39,570 nt of DNA from Anaerolineales bacterium (lineage in GTDB: Bacteria > Chloroflexota > Anaerolineae > JAAEKA01): positions 1 to 39,570 of the forward strand of contig JACKBI010000021.1 of the NCBI GenBank assembly GCA_020634615.1, written 5' to 3'. Below the pieces are notes generated by a model, which did no database searches, was not told where the DNA came from, and worked only from the letters and a program-made list of their open reading frames with translations. Position 1 is the first letter of the stretch; each line of letters begins with the position of its first letter. Shown in pieces: positions 31,418-39,479 of the stretch. The position numbers and the translations under genes were made by a program.

Positions 31418-34234
31418 CTAGGTCTCAGCAAGTTCTCTGGCACGGTGCATGGCTTCCATCCTGTTGTGAACGGACAGCTTGCCGTAGATGTTCCTGGTGT
31501 GCGTGCGCAGCGTGCTGAGGGAGATACAAAGTTCTTCGGCGATCTGGCTTGGTGTGAGGTCGGTTGCCAGGTACTCCAGAACCTCGCACTCTCGTTGGGT
31601 CAGGTCCTCAGTCCCTACCGGTATTGTCGCACCGGGTGTAGGTGACTGGTGCGCTAATGGCACATTTGTCATCGGGGTGGGAACCAGGACGTGTGTGGGG
31701 AAGGCGGCAAGCAGCTTGCTGACAAAGGCGGTGATCGAGGGTTGCAAGGCCGATCGTTCGCGTTCAAGGTGCTGGAGCAGCCTGGCCATCGGTTGGCCCA
31801 GGTCCACGAAGTAGCGGATCGCGCCGGCAGCCTGCGCCAGGTCCAGCGCTGCGATCAACTGCTCCCTGGCCGCGGACCAGTTGTCCTGGGCGTGGTACGC
31901 CAGGGCTTTCAGCGCCAGCACATCGATGCGATAGATCCTGCGATTCATCGCGAGCAGTCGCTGATCTATCTGCTCAAGCAAGCTCAGCGCCTGTTTCGCA
32001 TCCCTGGCGTTTCGTTCTGCCAATAACAGTTTAACCGGTGTGAGTTGGAGCGGGTAGAACCAGATCACGCGGTTCATATCGAAGTCGATTACCATGCCAA
32101 GTCGGCGGGCGAGATCGACATCTTCCTGCGCCAGAGCGATCTCGATCTGAAAGGCACGCAGCTCATCTAATACGTATGTACTGTCCTGTTCTTCCAGATT
32201 GGCAGTGCAGGACGCAATGACCTCCACCGCCCTTTCGCTGCGTCCCTGGGCAAGATAGATCCTGGCCAGGGTAATCGCTGTCTGAGCCAGATATTCAGGC
32301 GGTGCCAGCGCCGGTTCGTGCATAATGGTCTGAAGAACAGATTCCGCCATGGTCAGCTCGTTGGAGAGGTAGTGTGCGATACCCGACACATACCTTGCCT
32401 CGTTGAGAGTCTCTATCAGGCCGCAGTTGCTGGTCCAACGTATACTTTCGCTGGCCGATCGCTGAGCACCAAAAAGGTCGCCGTCCATGAAGCAAATGAG
32501 GGACCGGTAACAGAGGAGCCTGCCTTTTTCGCTGGCCGGCAAACCGGGATTTCTGAACGCCTCTTCGAGGATCGCATTGCCTTGCTCGACCTCACCCATC
32601 ATCTGGCAGCCGAAGGCATGAAATGCAATCGTTTGGCTGCGAATGTGCTGCAGGTATAACGGCAACAACTTCAACGCTTCAGTAGAGGCGGCACGGACCG
32701 TTGACGGATCACCTGTATATACGCCTATCATGGCTTCGAAATAGGCGAGCTCTCCACGCACTTCCTGCGCTACGGGCGAGTCATCCGGCAGCGAAGCCAC
32801 CAGATTCGCAGCACGGGAAACAGCCATTTGCTGATTTCCCCGACCCCGTGTCACCGGGAGGTTTGCCAGAGTGATCGAGAGCAAGGGGTCGTTGGCTATA
32901 ACTTCATCCGGGAACCATGTCATCCAACGTTCCAGTTCGGACCAGTTTTCCGAGTTGATGAAATGGTGACGCTGTTGCGCCACAATCTGTATGGCCGCTT
33001 CTGTTTCTCCGGCCGCAACGTAATGGCGGATCGCGTCATTCCACATGGTATTGCGGCCAAACCAGGCGGCGGCCCTTCTGTGCAAACCGGCCCGATCCTC
33101 AAGGCTTAGGCGCCCCTGCAACGTCCTCTGCAACAGATGTTGGAAGAGATGGTGGTAGCGGAACCACTGGTGTTGGTCGTCCAGCGGGATGAGAAAAAGG
33201 TTCTGCTTCTGCAGCCAGTCCAGAAAGCTGTGGCCAGTCATGGCATTTTGTTCGCCGGTGCCATCGGCCCGGCAGACAGCTTCAATCAACGATGCTGACA
33301 GACGATCCAGCAAACTGCTGGCCAATAGCCACCGCTGGTTCACCGGATCGAGGCGCGCTAGCACTTCGGCAAACAGGTAATCGTTCAGATAGCGGTTGCT
33401 AACCGGGATTTCATCTACCAGCGCAGCGCTCTCGTCCCGGTTGCGCAAGGACAATGCCGCTAACCGCAACGCGGTCACCCAGCCCTCGGTTCGTTCGGTC
33501 CATCCGGCCGCGGTCGCTTCGTCCACGTTCCGTTGCAGCAGCTTGCTCAATAAGCTGGTTGTTTCCTGAACGGTGAAGCGCAGGTCGCGCGCCCGAACTT
33601 CTGCGATTTGACCGTGAGCACGCAGGGACGCGATGGGCAAGGGTGGATCCCGCCGGGTGATCAGCAAGAGGTGAAGGACAGGCGAGGGGTGGTGCAACAG
33701 CTCGCTCAGCAGCGCAAAGATCAGCGGCTCGCTGATCCTGTGGAGATCGTCAAGGGCAAGGACGAAGGGCTCGCCGATCGTATCCAGATCGTTCAGCAGG
33801 TAGCGGGCGACTACCGGCGGCGAAGGCATGGCAGTCGCTTGTAGCAGGCCTCTGGTTTTCAGGTTGGCATCGGGAAAGACCCGTTGAATCCCACTGACAA
33901 GGTAGCTCGTGAAGATGCGCGGGTCTTTGTCGGCTTCGTCCAGGGATATCCAGACGCTGGGATAAGGGCTGGCTTCCAGCCACATACTGGCCAGCGTGGT
34001 CTTGCCATAGCCGGCAGGCGCTGAGATCAGGGTGAGCGGGCGCAGCGTTTGGCGGCCAAGGCGTTTCAGCAGATCGGCGCGCGACTCCATGTCCGGGGTA
34101 ACAGGCGGACGATAGAGTTTGGTGACTAGCAAGGGATCAGGTGCTCTTACCGCCATCAATTCTGCATGCACTGACCCACCCGGTGAGGAATAACTGGATT
34201 CTAGAGTAGTTTGAACTTTGTCCCTGGGATTCAT
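31418..34234 (-). CDS. MalT-type (LAL) LuxR-family transcriptional activator
   Basis: This large regulator of 938 residues is built like MalT. It has an N-terminal STAND/AAA-type ATPase with Walker A APAGYGKTT (72-80) and a Walker B-like LALDDLH (about 158-164), a long helical-repeat region (about 400-840), and a C-terminal LuxR helix-turn-helix. The last reads LTQRECEVLEYLATDLTPSQIAEELCISLSTLRTHTRNIYGKL (about 875-920). Such proteins are ATP-dependent activators that oligomerise on a small inducer. The start at 34234 has no clear ribosome site; ATG at 34156 is another option and also keeps LLVTKLYRPP. It lies upstream of and in line with the arylsulfatase, separated by 313 bp with a terminator, so it is its likely activator (inference). 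Confidence 0.93.
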   Translation of the reverse strand: MNPRDKVQTTLESSYSSPGGSVHAELMAVRAPDPLLVTKLYRPPVTPDMESRADLLKRLGRQTLRPLTLISAPAGYGKTTLASMWLEASPYPSVWISLDEADKDPRIFTSYLVSGIQRVFPDANLKTRGLLQATAMPSPPVVARYLLNDLDTIGEPFVLALDDLHRISEPLIFALLSELLHHPSPVLHLLLITRRDPPLPIASLRAHGQIAEVRARDLRFTVQETTSLLSKLLQRNVDEATAAGWTERTEGWVTALRLAALSLRNRDESAALVDEIPVSNRYLNDYLFAEVLARLDPVNQRWLLASSLLDRLSASLIEAVCRADGTGEQNAMTGHSFLDWLQKQNLFLIPLDDQHQWFRYHHLFQHLLQRTLQGRLSLEDRAGLHRRAAAWFGRNTMWNDAIRHYVAAGETEAAIQIVAQQRHHFINSENWSELERWMTWFPDEVIANDPLLSITLANLPVTRGRGNQQMAVSRAANLVASLPDDSPVAQEVRGELAYFEAMIGVYTGDPSTVRAASTEALKLLPLYLQHIRSQTIAFHAFGCQMMGEVEQGNAILEEAFRNPGLPASEKGRLLCYRSLICFMDGDLFGAQRSASESIRWTSNCGLIETLNEARYVSGIAHYLSNELTMAESVLQTIMHEPALAPPEYLAQTAITLARIYLAQGRSERAVEVIASCTANLEEQDSTYVLDELRAFQIEIALAQEDVDLARRLGMVIDFDMNRVIWFYPLQLTPVKLLLAERNARDAKQALSLLEQIDQRLLAMNRRIYRIDVLALKALAYHAQDNWSAAREQLIAALDLAQAAGAIRYFVDLGQPMARLLQHLERERSALQPSITAFVSKLLAAFPTHVLVPTPMTNVPLAHQSPTPGATIPVGTEDLTQRECEVLEYLATDLTPSQIAEELCISLSTLRTHTRNIYGKLSVHNRMEAMHRARELAET

Positions 34235-34356
34235 GGAGACACAGACCGGATGTTTACTTGTTCACAAAGCTATCTCAATTATCGCATGAACATGATACCT
34301 ACGAAATAGCCGACAAGCAAATCGGACCAGCGATTTCGTTTCCTTCCCATGAACAA

Positions 34357-34396
34357 AAAGGCCGTTGACAGCCTCGCCCGACTGTCAACGGCCTTT
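34357..34396 (-). terminator. Rho-independent terminator of the PspC-domain gene
   Basis: A perfect 15-bp stem, AAAGGCCGTTGACAG (34357-34371) against its reverse complement (34382-34396), with a 10-nt loop. On the minus strand it is followed by TT and more T-rich sequence (CCTTTTTG), the clearest intrinsic terminator in the window. Confidence 0.88.
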
Positions 34397-34423
34397 GTCA
34401 GTGAATTCCAACGCCCGGTGCGT

Positions 34424-35140
34424 CTACTGCTGCAACGGACCCGCCTCCTGTGGTATGAAAAACGCCGCTAGCGCGTAGATCACAACACCGGGAGCAAAGC
34501 CGGTCAGCACGGTCAGCATCACGTAGCCGATGCGCACCACCAGCGGATCGATCTGGAAGAACTTGGCCACCCCGCCGCAAACGCCGGCGATCGTTCGATC
34601 ATCGCGCGATCGGCGCAACGGCATCCGGTAGCCTGTGCCGCGCAGGTCGCGCCATTGCCGCCAGTCCGGCGCCCGACCCATCACGCCCAGCACCAGAAAC
34701 ACACCGGCAGCGATCAGCGCCAGCGGCAAAGCCAGCGCCCAGAACGCGCCCCATAGCGTCTGCAGTCGCCAGGGGAGCAGCCCCACAGCGTTCAGCAACA
34801 AGACTGCGCCGATCATCACCAGCAAAGCCCCGTAGAGCAGCGCCGGGTTGCTGCGGACCTGTCGCCACAGGTCGGTGGCTGGGACTGTCTTGGCAGCGGC
34901 GTGTTCCTGGCTCTCCTTGGGCATGGCCAACGCCAGCACGGCATAGGGGATCAAAGCTACGCCCGCGGTCAGGAACGTGGCGAATAGCCATACCAGCCGG
35001 ATGATGCCAACATCGACATGGAACCGTTCGCCCAGACCGCCGCACACGCCGGCGACGCTGCGATTGGTGATGCTGCGGTATAGATCGCGTTCGGCGGTTA
35101 CATCGCGGGCCTGCCCATCGATGATCTTTTGTTCACTCAT
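34424..35140 (-). CDS. Membrane protein with two PspC domains
   Basis: This 238-residue protein has two PspC-type domains. The first spans about 19-70 (RSITNRSVAGVCGGLGERFHVDVGIIRLVWLFATF). The second is near the C-terminus, with RDDRTIAGVCGGVAKFFQIDPLVVRIGYVMLTV. Between them lie two more hydrophobic segments (about 95-150), so there are about four to six membrane helices in all. PspC modules in envelope-stress systems sense or bind membrane partners. Most PspC proteins have one copy; the duplicated form suggests an internal homodimer-like unit. The ATG at 35140 has GGAG nine bases upstream. It is monocistronic with a strong terminator. The specific role here is not known. Confidence 0.88.
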   Translation of the reverse strand: MSEQKIIDGQARDVTAERDLYRSITNRSVAGVCGGLGERFHVDVGIIRLVWLFATFLTAGVALIPYAVLALAMPKESQEHAAAKTVPATDLWRQVRSNPALLYGALLVMIGAVLLLNAVGLLPWRLQTLWGAFWALALPLALIAAGVFLVLGVMGRAPDWRQWRDLRGTGYRMPLRRSRDDRTIAGVCGGVAKFFQIDPLVVRIGYVMLTVLTGFAPGVVIYALAAFFIPQEAGPLQQ

Positions 35141-35171
35141 CGGATAAAGCTCCTTCAAGCTGTCTGAAAAC

Positions 35172-35268
35172 AACTGAGAGACTTCGGAAGTAGCCGCTTT
35201 CTGCCGAAACTTGCCTAGCTGTCTGGATCTAACTCTTCAGTCGCCGGCTGGTTCCGAAGTCTACAGTT
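35172..35268. repeat. Long imperfect inverted repeat upstream of the PspC gene
   Basis: AACTG-AG-AGACTTCGGAA (35172-35189) pairs with TTCCGAAGTCT-A-CAGTT (35252-35268), with a further AGCCG/CGGCT pair inside. The core ACTTCGGAAGT resembles the palindrome at 6061-6073. It fits a MITE-like or REP-like element about 97 bp long, in the gap before the PspC gene. Confidence 0.55.
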
Positions 35269-35359
35269 CTGAGTCGTTTTGAACGCACCGGGTGGCCGGT
35301 GTCTGCATATTATTACGCATGGGCGTCAAGAAGGTTACACCTTCGAAGCCTAACGCGTG

Positions 35360-35365
35360 TAAAAT
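35360..35365 (+). promoter_or_regulatory. -10-like box immediately upstream of the unknown gene
   Basis: TAAAAT ends only 6 nt before the ATG at 35372, so transcription would begin about at the start codon. No ribosome site is visible. This suggests leaderless translation, with TTACAC near 35335 as a weak -35 at a wide (19-bp) spacing. Confidence 0.35.
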
Positions 35366-35371
35366 CCCGGT

Positions 35372-36031
35372 ATGACTTTGCCCGATCGCGATTTTGTCCT
35401 GCGCGCGCTGCTGCGCGACAAGATCCACGTTCGCCCGGAAACATTGGCCCGCCTGCCGTCCGCAGACTCTGCCCGCTTGCGCAGTCCGCTTGATCTGGCA
35501 CGCAAGGTGTTGCAGCCAATGGAACGCGCCCCGCTGGCCATGCTGGACTGGTGGCGGCTTCATCCGCGCGGGCACGCGGTGATTGGGCCGGTTGATGCGG
35601 CGTATGCCGCGGGACCGCAAGCCGTTGGCAGGCGCACCCTGGATTGCGTAGCCTGGGTGTCTGCCCGCGATCTGCTGGCCGACGATCAACTGCCGGCTGC
35701 CGTTGTCAATCTGTTCGACCATCTGCTGGGCTCCAACGGCGATCCCGACGGGCTATGGCTCAGCGACGGCGCTGGATTGAACCAGCTCTGGCAATCAGCA
35801 GGCGCACGCATCCAGCGCCAGTTCGCGCTGGGCTACGCGCCTGAACCTCTCAACCACCATCCTCACGATTACCTTGCCTGGGGAATGTCAGCTTTTCTGA
35901 GCCATCGGCAGCAATTGAACACGACTGATCCCGGTCTGGAGCGCCTGCTGGCCACGACCCTCTTCGATGCGGCGTTCTGGCAGCGTGCAAACCCGGCTGG
36001 GGATGCAGACGGTCAGGCCGCGTCGGGCTGA
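35372..36031 (+). CDS. Hypothetical protein, 219 residues, possibly leaderless
   Basis: I do not recognise this protein. It is soluble and has no signal peptide. Notable stretches are the N-terminal LPDRDFVLRALLRDKIHVRPETLARLPSADSARL, WRLHPRGHAVIGPVDAAYAAG and a conserved-looking block near the C-terminus (HHPHDYLAWGMSAFLSHRQQ). Coding is supported by the clean open frame and third-position GC typical of its neighbours. Its 3' end overlaps the end of the convergent MFS gene by 19 bp. It has no ribosome site, and a -10-like box lies directly upstream. Function unknown. Confidence 0.65.
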   Translation: MTLPDRDFVLRALLRDKIHVRPETLARLPSADSARLRSPLDLARKVLQPMERAPLAMLDWWRLHPRGHAVIGPVDAAYAAGPQAVGRRTLDCVAWVSARDLLADDQLPAAVVNLFDHLLGSNGDPDGLWLSDGAGLNQLWQSAGARIQRQFALGYAPEPLNHHPHDYLAWGMSAFLSHRQQLNTTDPGLERLLATTLFDAAFWQRANPAGDADGQAASG

Positions 36032-37455
36032 ATCGTAGACGTCCTGGCAGCTCGCCGTTCACGATGCCATGCCAGCAGCGACAACACCAGACCGATGCCG
36101 ATCAGTCCCGCTACCAGCAGAAACTGGTCATGCAGCGCGCTGGCGATCACGACCGGCGACGCATTGCCGATATCGACCGGCTTGCCGGCATAGTGGGTGA
36201 GCATGCTGGCAAACAGTGCACCGAGCAGCGCAATGCCGGCCGTCTGGCCCAGCGTGCGGGTGATGCTCAACATGCCGGAGGCGATGCCCAGCCGGTTGCG
36301 CGGCGCGGCGCCCATGATTGCGCTGTTGTTGGGACTTTGAAAGATGCCCATGCCCATGCCGATGAGCAGCATGCGCCATATGAACCCCATTGGCGTGGTC
36401 GTGGCATTCATGGTGCTGGCTACGAGATAGCCGACCAGCAGCACCGCCAGGCCCACCACACTCACCGGGCGAGTGCCGAACCGGTCAGACAGGCTGCCGG
36501 AAAGGGGGCCCAGCACTGCCAGCACCAGCGGTGTGCTGGCCATCAGCAGGCCAACCTCGGCCACCGGCAGCGACAAGGCCAGTTCCAGGTAAAACGGCAG
36601 CAGGAACACCACCGCGGCAATTGCCACAAACGTCAGCGCGCCGGTCGTCAGGTTCAGGCTGAACTGGAGGTTGCGAAACAGGTTCAGGTCAACCATGGGG
36701 TAGCGCACCCGCCGCTCGATCAGAACAAAACCCACCAGCGCGATAGCTGCGCCGGCAAACAGCGCCAGAATGCCCGGCTTGGTGAATCCGGTGGTCTGGC
36801 CGACCGTCAGTCCCAGCAGCAGCGCCAGCAAGCCGATGCCAAACACAGCCGCGCCCAGGAAGTCGAAACGCTCCTCGGTCGATTTCGGCCGCAGCGGCGG
36901 CACGTAGCGCCAGACTGCCAGCAGCGCCAGCACACCCAGCGGCACGTTGACGAAGAAAATCCAGTGCCAGCTCAAGGCGGCGATGATCAGCCCGCCGGCT
37001 GTGGGACCGACCACGATGCCCAGCGAGATCACGCCTGCCGAGAAACCCAGCGCCTTGCCGCGCTCCTCCGAAGGCCACGTCTCCGTCACGATGGCGACGC
37101 CCAGCGCCAGCAGCATCGCGGCTCCTATGGATTGAATCAGCCGCGCGCCGATCAGCACGTAGACCGTGGGCGAAAGGCCGCACAGCGCCGAGCCGATGGT
37201 GAAGATCACCAGCCCGATCATGAAAATGCGTTTCTTGCCCAGCATGTCGGCCAGCCGGCCTACGCTGAGCATCAACACGCTGAGGCCAAGCAGAAATGCC
37301 AGCACCACCCACTGGATGGTTGGGAAATTGGTGTTGAAGTCGGCCACCATGGTCGGCAGCGCCACGTTGACGATGGTGCCGTCCACGGTCCCCATAAACA
37401 GGGCCAGGCTGACGGCGGCCAGAATCAGCCATTTGTTGCGATACGCCTCATCCAT
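36013..37455 (-). CDS. MFS multidrug exporter, DHA2 (EmrB/QacA) type
   Basis: This 480-residue transporter has 14 predicted transmembrane segments, as in the DHA2 family. Motif A reads GRLADMLGKKRIF (about 66-78). The N-terminus (LILAAVSLALFMGTVDGTIVNVALPTMVADF) carries the acidic residue found in drug/H+ antiporters, and motif C is represented by GPTAGGLIIAALSWHWIFFVNVPLG. It would export a toxic compound or metabolite in exchange for protons. It stands alone, convergent with the unknown gene; no regulator gene adjoins it, and its start lies close to the rsmG promoter, which points the other way. Confidence 0.92.
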   Translation of the reverse strand: MDEAYRNKWLILAAVSLALFMGTVDGTIVNVALPTMVADFNTNFPTIQWVVLAFLLGLSVLMLSVGRLADMLGKKRIFMIGLVIFTIGSALCGLSPTVYVLIGARLIQSIGAAMLLALGVAIVTETWPSEERGKALGFSAGVISLGIVVGPTAGGLIIAALSWHWIFFVNVPLGVLALLAVWRYVPPLRPKSTEERFDFLGAAVFGIGLLALLLGLTVGQTTGFTKPGILALFAGAAIALVGFVLIERRVRYPMVDLNLFRNLQFSLNLTTGALTFVAIAAVVFLLPFYLELALSLPVAEVGLLMASTPLVLAVLGPLSGSLSDRFGTRPVSVVGLAVLLVGYLVASTMNATTTPMGFIWRMLLIGMGMGIFQSPNNSAIMGAAPRNRLGIASGMLSITRTLGQTAGIALLGALFASMLTHYAGKPVDIGNASPVVIASALHDQFLLVAGLIGIGLVLSLLAWHRERRAARTSTIQPDAA

Positions 37456-37705
37456 ATAACTCAGATGCCTGTCTTGTCTGTGGTATAATTTCGCCAGCGA
37501 CCTACCGGTGGATGACTGTCAAGAGACAATCCCGGTGAGTAACGTGAGTTGTCGTTTCCGCGAAACCGCAAATGACGAAACCTTAAATTGTAAATCGATA
37601 CTTGACTTGGCACACCCGCCGGGAGCCAAGACTCCCGGCTGCAAGGTGGAAGCCCGGTCCGTTTTCGTTCGGGCGGTCCGACCTGAACACGACGAAAGAT
37701 CCAAA
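37456..37705 (+). promoter_or_regulatory. rsmG promoter and long structured leader
   Basis: TGGTATAAT (37481-37489) is an extended -10 element on the plus strand without a clear -35. Transcription from it gives a leader of about 210 nt that includes a hairpin (37618-37639) and copy B of the structured repeat (37637-37690). A 16-bp stretch at 37593-37608 recurs exactly at 39442-39457. Confidence 0.55.
37618..37690. repeat. Structured intergenic repeat, copy B
   Basis: GCCGGGAG (37618-37625) pairs perfectly with CTCCCGGC (37632-37639), loop CCAAGA. GGCTGCAAGGTGGAAGCCC (37637-37655) matches 18 of 19 bases of copy A (25-43), and CCCGGTCCGTTTTCG (37653-37667) matches the second block of copy A. 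Copy A carries about 32 extra bases between the two blocks. Confidence 0.6.
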
Positions 37706-38440
37706 ATGAATCTTGAAGAAGGCGCATTTCAACTGGGCGTGCCGCTCGATGCCGCCCAGCTTGCCAGCTTTGATCAGTATCTGGCCCTGTTGCTGGACTG
37801 GAACCAGCGAATGAGCTTGACGACCATCACCGATCCCGTCGAGGTGGTGACGAAGCACTTCCTGGACAGTCTTTCTTGCCTGCTGGCCTTGCCGCGCATC
37901 GACCAGCAGCCGCTGCAAGATTGGCTGGCAAGGCCGCTGCGGGCCGTGGATGTCGGCGCGGGGCCGGGCTTTCCGGGGTTGCCGCTGAAGATCGCCTGGC
38001 CGGCCTTGCGGCTGACGCTAATCGAATCGACCGGCAAGAAATGCCGCTTTCTGGAGCAGGTGGTCGCCGATCTGGGCTTGCAGTATGTGACCGTGATCAA
38101 CGAGCGAGCGGAGGACTACGGCCAGGGGCGGCAGCGTGCATCCTTCGATCTGGCGCTGGCCCGGGCGCTGTCGCGGCTGCCCACGGCGCTGGAATATTGC
38201 CTGCCGCTGCTGAAAACCGGCGGCTGGCTCATCGCGCAAAAGGGCAAGGATCCGCAGGAAGAGGCCGCTGAGGCGAGGGTAGCGCTGAACACTTTGGGCG
38301 GCAGTCTGCACGACATCCTCCCCGTTGACGTTCCCGGCCTCGATGCGCAGCGTTCGCTGGTGATCGTCCACAAGGATGCCAAGACGCCGGTTGCCTATCC
38401 GCGCCGGGCAGGCATCCCACAGCACCAGCCCTTGCTTTGA
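37706..38440 (+). CDS. rsmG: 16S rRNA (guanine-527-N7)-methyltransferase
   Basis: This 244-residue SAM-dependent enzyme methylates N7 of G527 in 16S rRNA. Motif I is DVGAGPGFPGLPLKIAWP (about 80-97), followed by LTLIESTGKKCRFLEQVVADLG, the region that binds SAM and contacts rRNA, and ARALSRLPTALEYCLPLLKTGGWLIAQKG. The N-terminus (FDQYLALLLDWNQRMSLTTITDP) is the typical RsmG opening. The ATG at 37706 is chosen because the upstream in-frame extension to 37508 runs through a repeat element. Its ribosome site (GAAAG) is weak. It converges on the DegV gene with a 34-bp gap. The usual gidA/parAB neighbours are absent here. Confidence 0.93.
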   Translation: MNLEEGAFQLGVPLDAAQLASFDQYLALLLDWNQRMSLTTITDPVEVVTKHFLDSLSCLLALPRIDQQPLQDWLARPLRAVDVGAGPGFPGLPLKIAWPALRLTLIESTGKKCRFLEQVVADLGLQYVTVINERAEDYGQGRQRASFDLALARALSRLPTALEYCLPLLKTGGWLIAQKGKDPQEEAAEARVALNTLGGSLHDILPVDVPGLDAQRSLVIVHKDAKTPVAYPRRAGIPQHQPLL

Positions 38441-38474
38441 CACAACGTTGCGCCACTTGCTCGTACTCCTGCTC

Positions 38475-39329
38475 CTACTCGTCCTGCCTTCTCCGCACCG
38501 TTCCCGCCGCCAGCACACCGTTGCCAGCGTGCGCCAGCAGAACCGCCCCGATTTCGAAAACGATAATCTCAGCGCGCGGCAGGTTCAATTGTTCAGCCAG
38601 CATGTCGGCCAGGGCGCCGGCTTCGTCGGGGCTGCGACTGTGGCCAACGATGGCTGTCTCAACCGGCGCCGTTTCGATCAGATCCTGAGCCAGCCGCTTG
38701 ATCGCCCCTTTGCGGCCCCTCGCCGGACCGACCATGGAGATGCGACCCTCATCGTTGACCGTCAGAATAGCGCGGATGTTCAGCGTCTGGCCCAGCTTGC
38801 TCATCACCGGTACTAACGCATTAAGGCGTCCGCCGCGCTTGACTTGATCCAGCGACTCCAGGAAGAAGCGAATGGTGATGTGGCGCTGCATGTCGCGCAG
38901 CGCCGCGGCGATGGTGGTCAGGTCCGCACCGGCTTCTGCCAACTGCGCAGCCTCGCGCGCCTGCAGGCCGTATCCCAGCGACAGCGACCGGCCGTCGACG
39001 ACCTCCACCTGGCCGGGAAAACTCTGTGCGGCCACCCAGGCGCTGTTGTACGTCACGCTGTGCACAGCAGGCAGGGTGATACAAAGTACCTGGTGGCCGG
39101 CGGCAATCAGCGGCGCGAATGCTGCTTCGTAGGCGCCGACCGGTGGCCCGGACGTCTCGCAAGGCAGGCCGGCTTCAACGCGTTGCCACAGCTCGGCGCG
39201 CGTCGTTTCGTTGTCCTCCACCTCGCGATCGCCAAAGCGCAAAACAAGCGGCACCAGGTGGATGTCGTAGGCAGCCAGCCATTCTGGCGGCATGTCGCTG
39301 CCGGTATCGGTGACGATCTTGATGGTCAT
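38475..39329 (-). CDS. DegV-family fatty-acid-binding protein
   Basis: This 284-residue cytoplasmic protein is a DegV (FakB-like) family member. Seen are the N-terminal VTDTGSDMPPEWLAAYDIHLVPLVLRFG, a ligand-pocket stretch ETSGPPVGAYEAAF, ITLPAVHSVTYNSAW, and RFFLESLDQVKRGGRLNA in the middle, followed by LGQTLNIRAILTV. FakB proteins hold a fatty acid for phosphorylation by FakA; no FakA gene (Dhak-type) is in the window. It is transcribed from a good promoter at 39368-39396. The ribosome site is weak (GTGAG). Convergent with rsmG. Confidence 0.92.
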   Translation of the reverse strand: MTIKIVTDTGSDMPPEWLAAYDIHLVPLVLRFGDREVEDNETTRAELWQRVEAGLPCETSGPPVGAYEAAFAPLIAAGHQVLCITLPAVHSVTYNSAWVAAQSFPGQVEVVDGRSLSLGYGLQAREAAQLAEAGADLTTIAAALRDMQRHITIRFFLESLDQVKRGGRLNALVPVMSKLGQTLNIRAILTVNDEGRISMVGPARGRKGAIKRLAQDLIETAPVETAIVGHSRSPDEAGALADMLAEQLNLPRAEIIVFEIGAVLLAHAGNGVLAAGTVRRRQDE

Positions 39330-39367
39330 AAATGCGTGCTCACAGGTGTTGGTCTCAGGGTGGGAGG

Positions 39368-39396
39368 ATTATAGCCTGCATTCGGGCGCGGCGCAA
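39368..39396 (-). promoter_or_regulatory. Promoter of the DegV gene
   Basis: On the minus strand TTGCGC (39396-39391), a spacer of 17 bp, then consensus TATAAT (39373-39368). The transcript starts about 30 nt before the start codon. Confidence 0.7.
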
Positions 39397-39450
39397 CACG
39401 CAAGGTGCAATCGCCAGTCTCCAGCGACACGGGAGAGTGTGAATCGATAC

Positions 39451-39479
39451 TTGACTTAGAACATGCGTTCTGATATACT
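39451..39479 (+). promoter_or_regulatory. Promoter with LexA (SOS) box, reading out of the window
   Basis: TTGACT (39451-39456), a 17-bp spacer and TATACT (39474-39479). The spacer contains AGAACATGCGTTCT, a palindrome whose core GAAC-ATGC-GTTC (39459-39470) matches the GAAC-N4-GTTC form of the LexA box of Gram-positive and many other bacteria. A LexA-repressed gene presumably starts beyond the window. Confidence 0.65.

Noticed and set aside
36064..37488. Plus-strand open frame of 474 codons
   Set aside because: It mirrors the MFS exporter, is very rich in Gln, His and Arg, and has no plausible fold or start signal.
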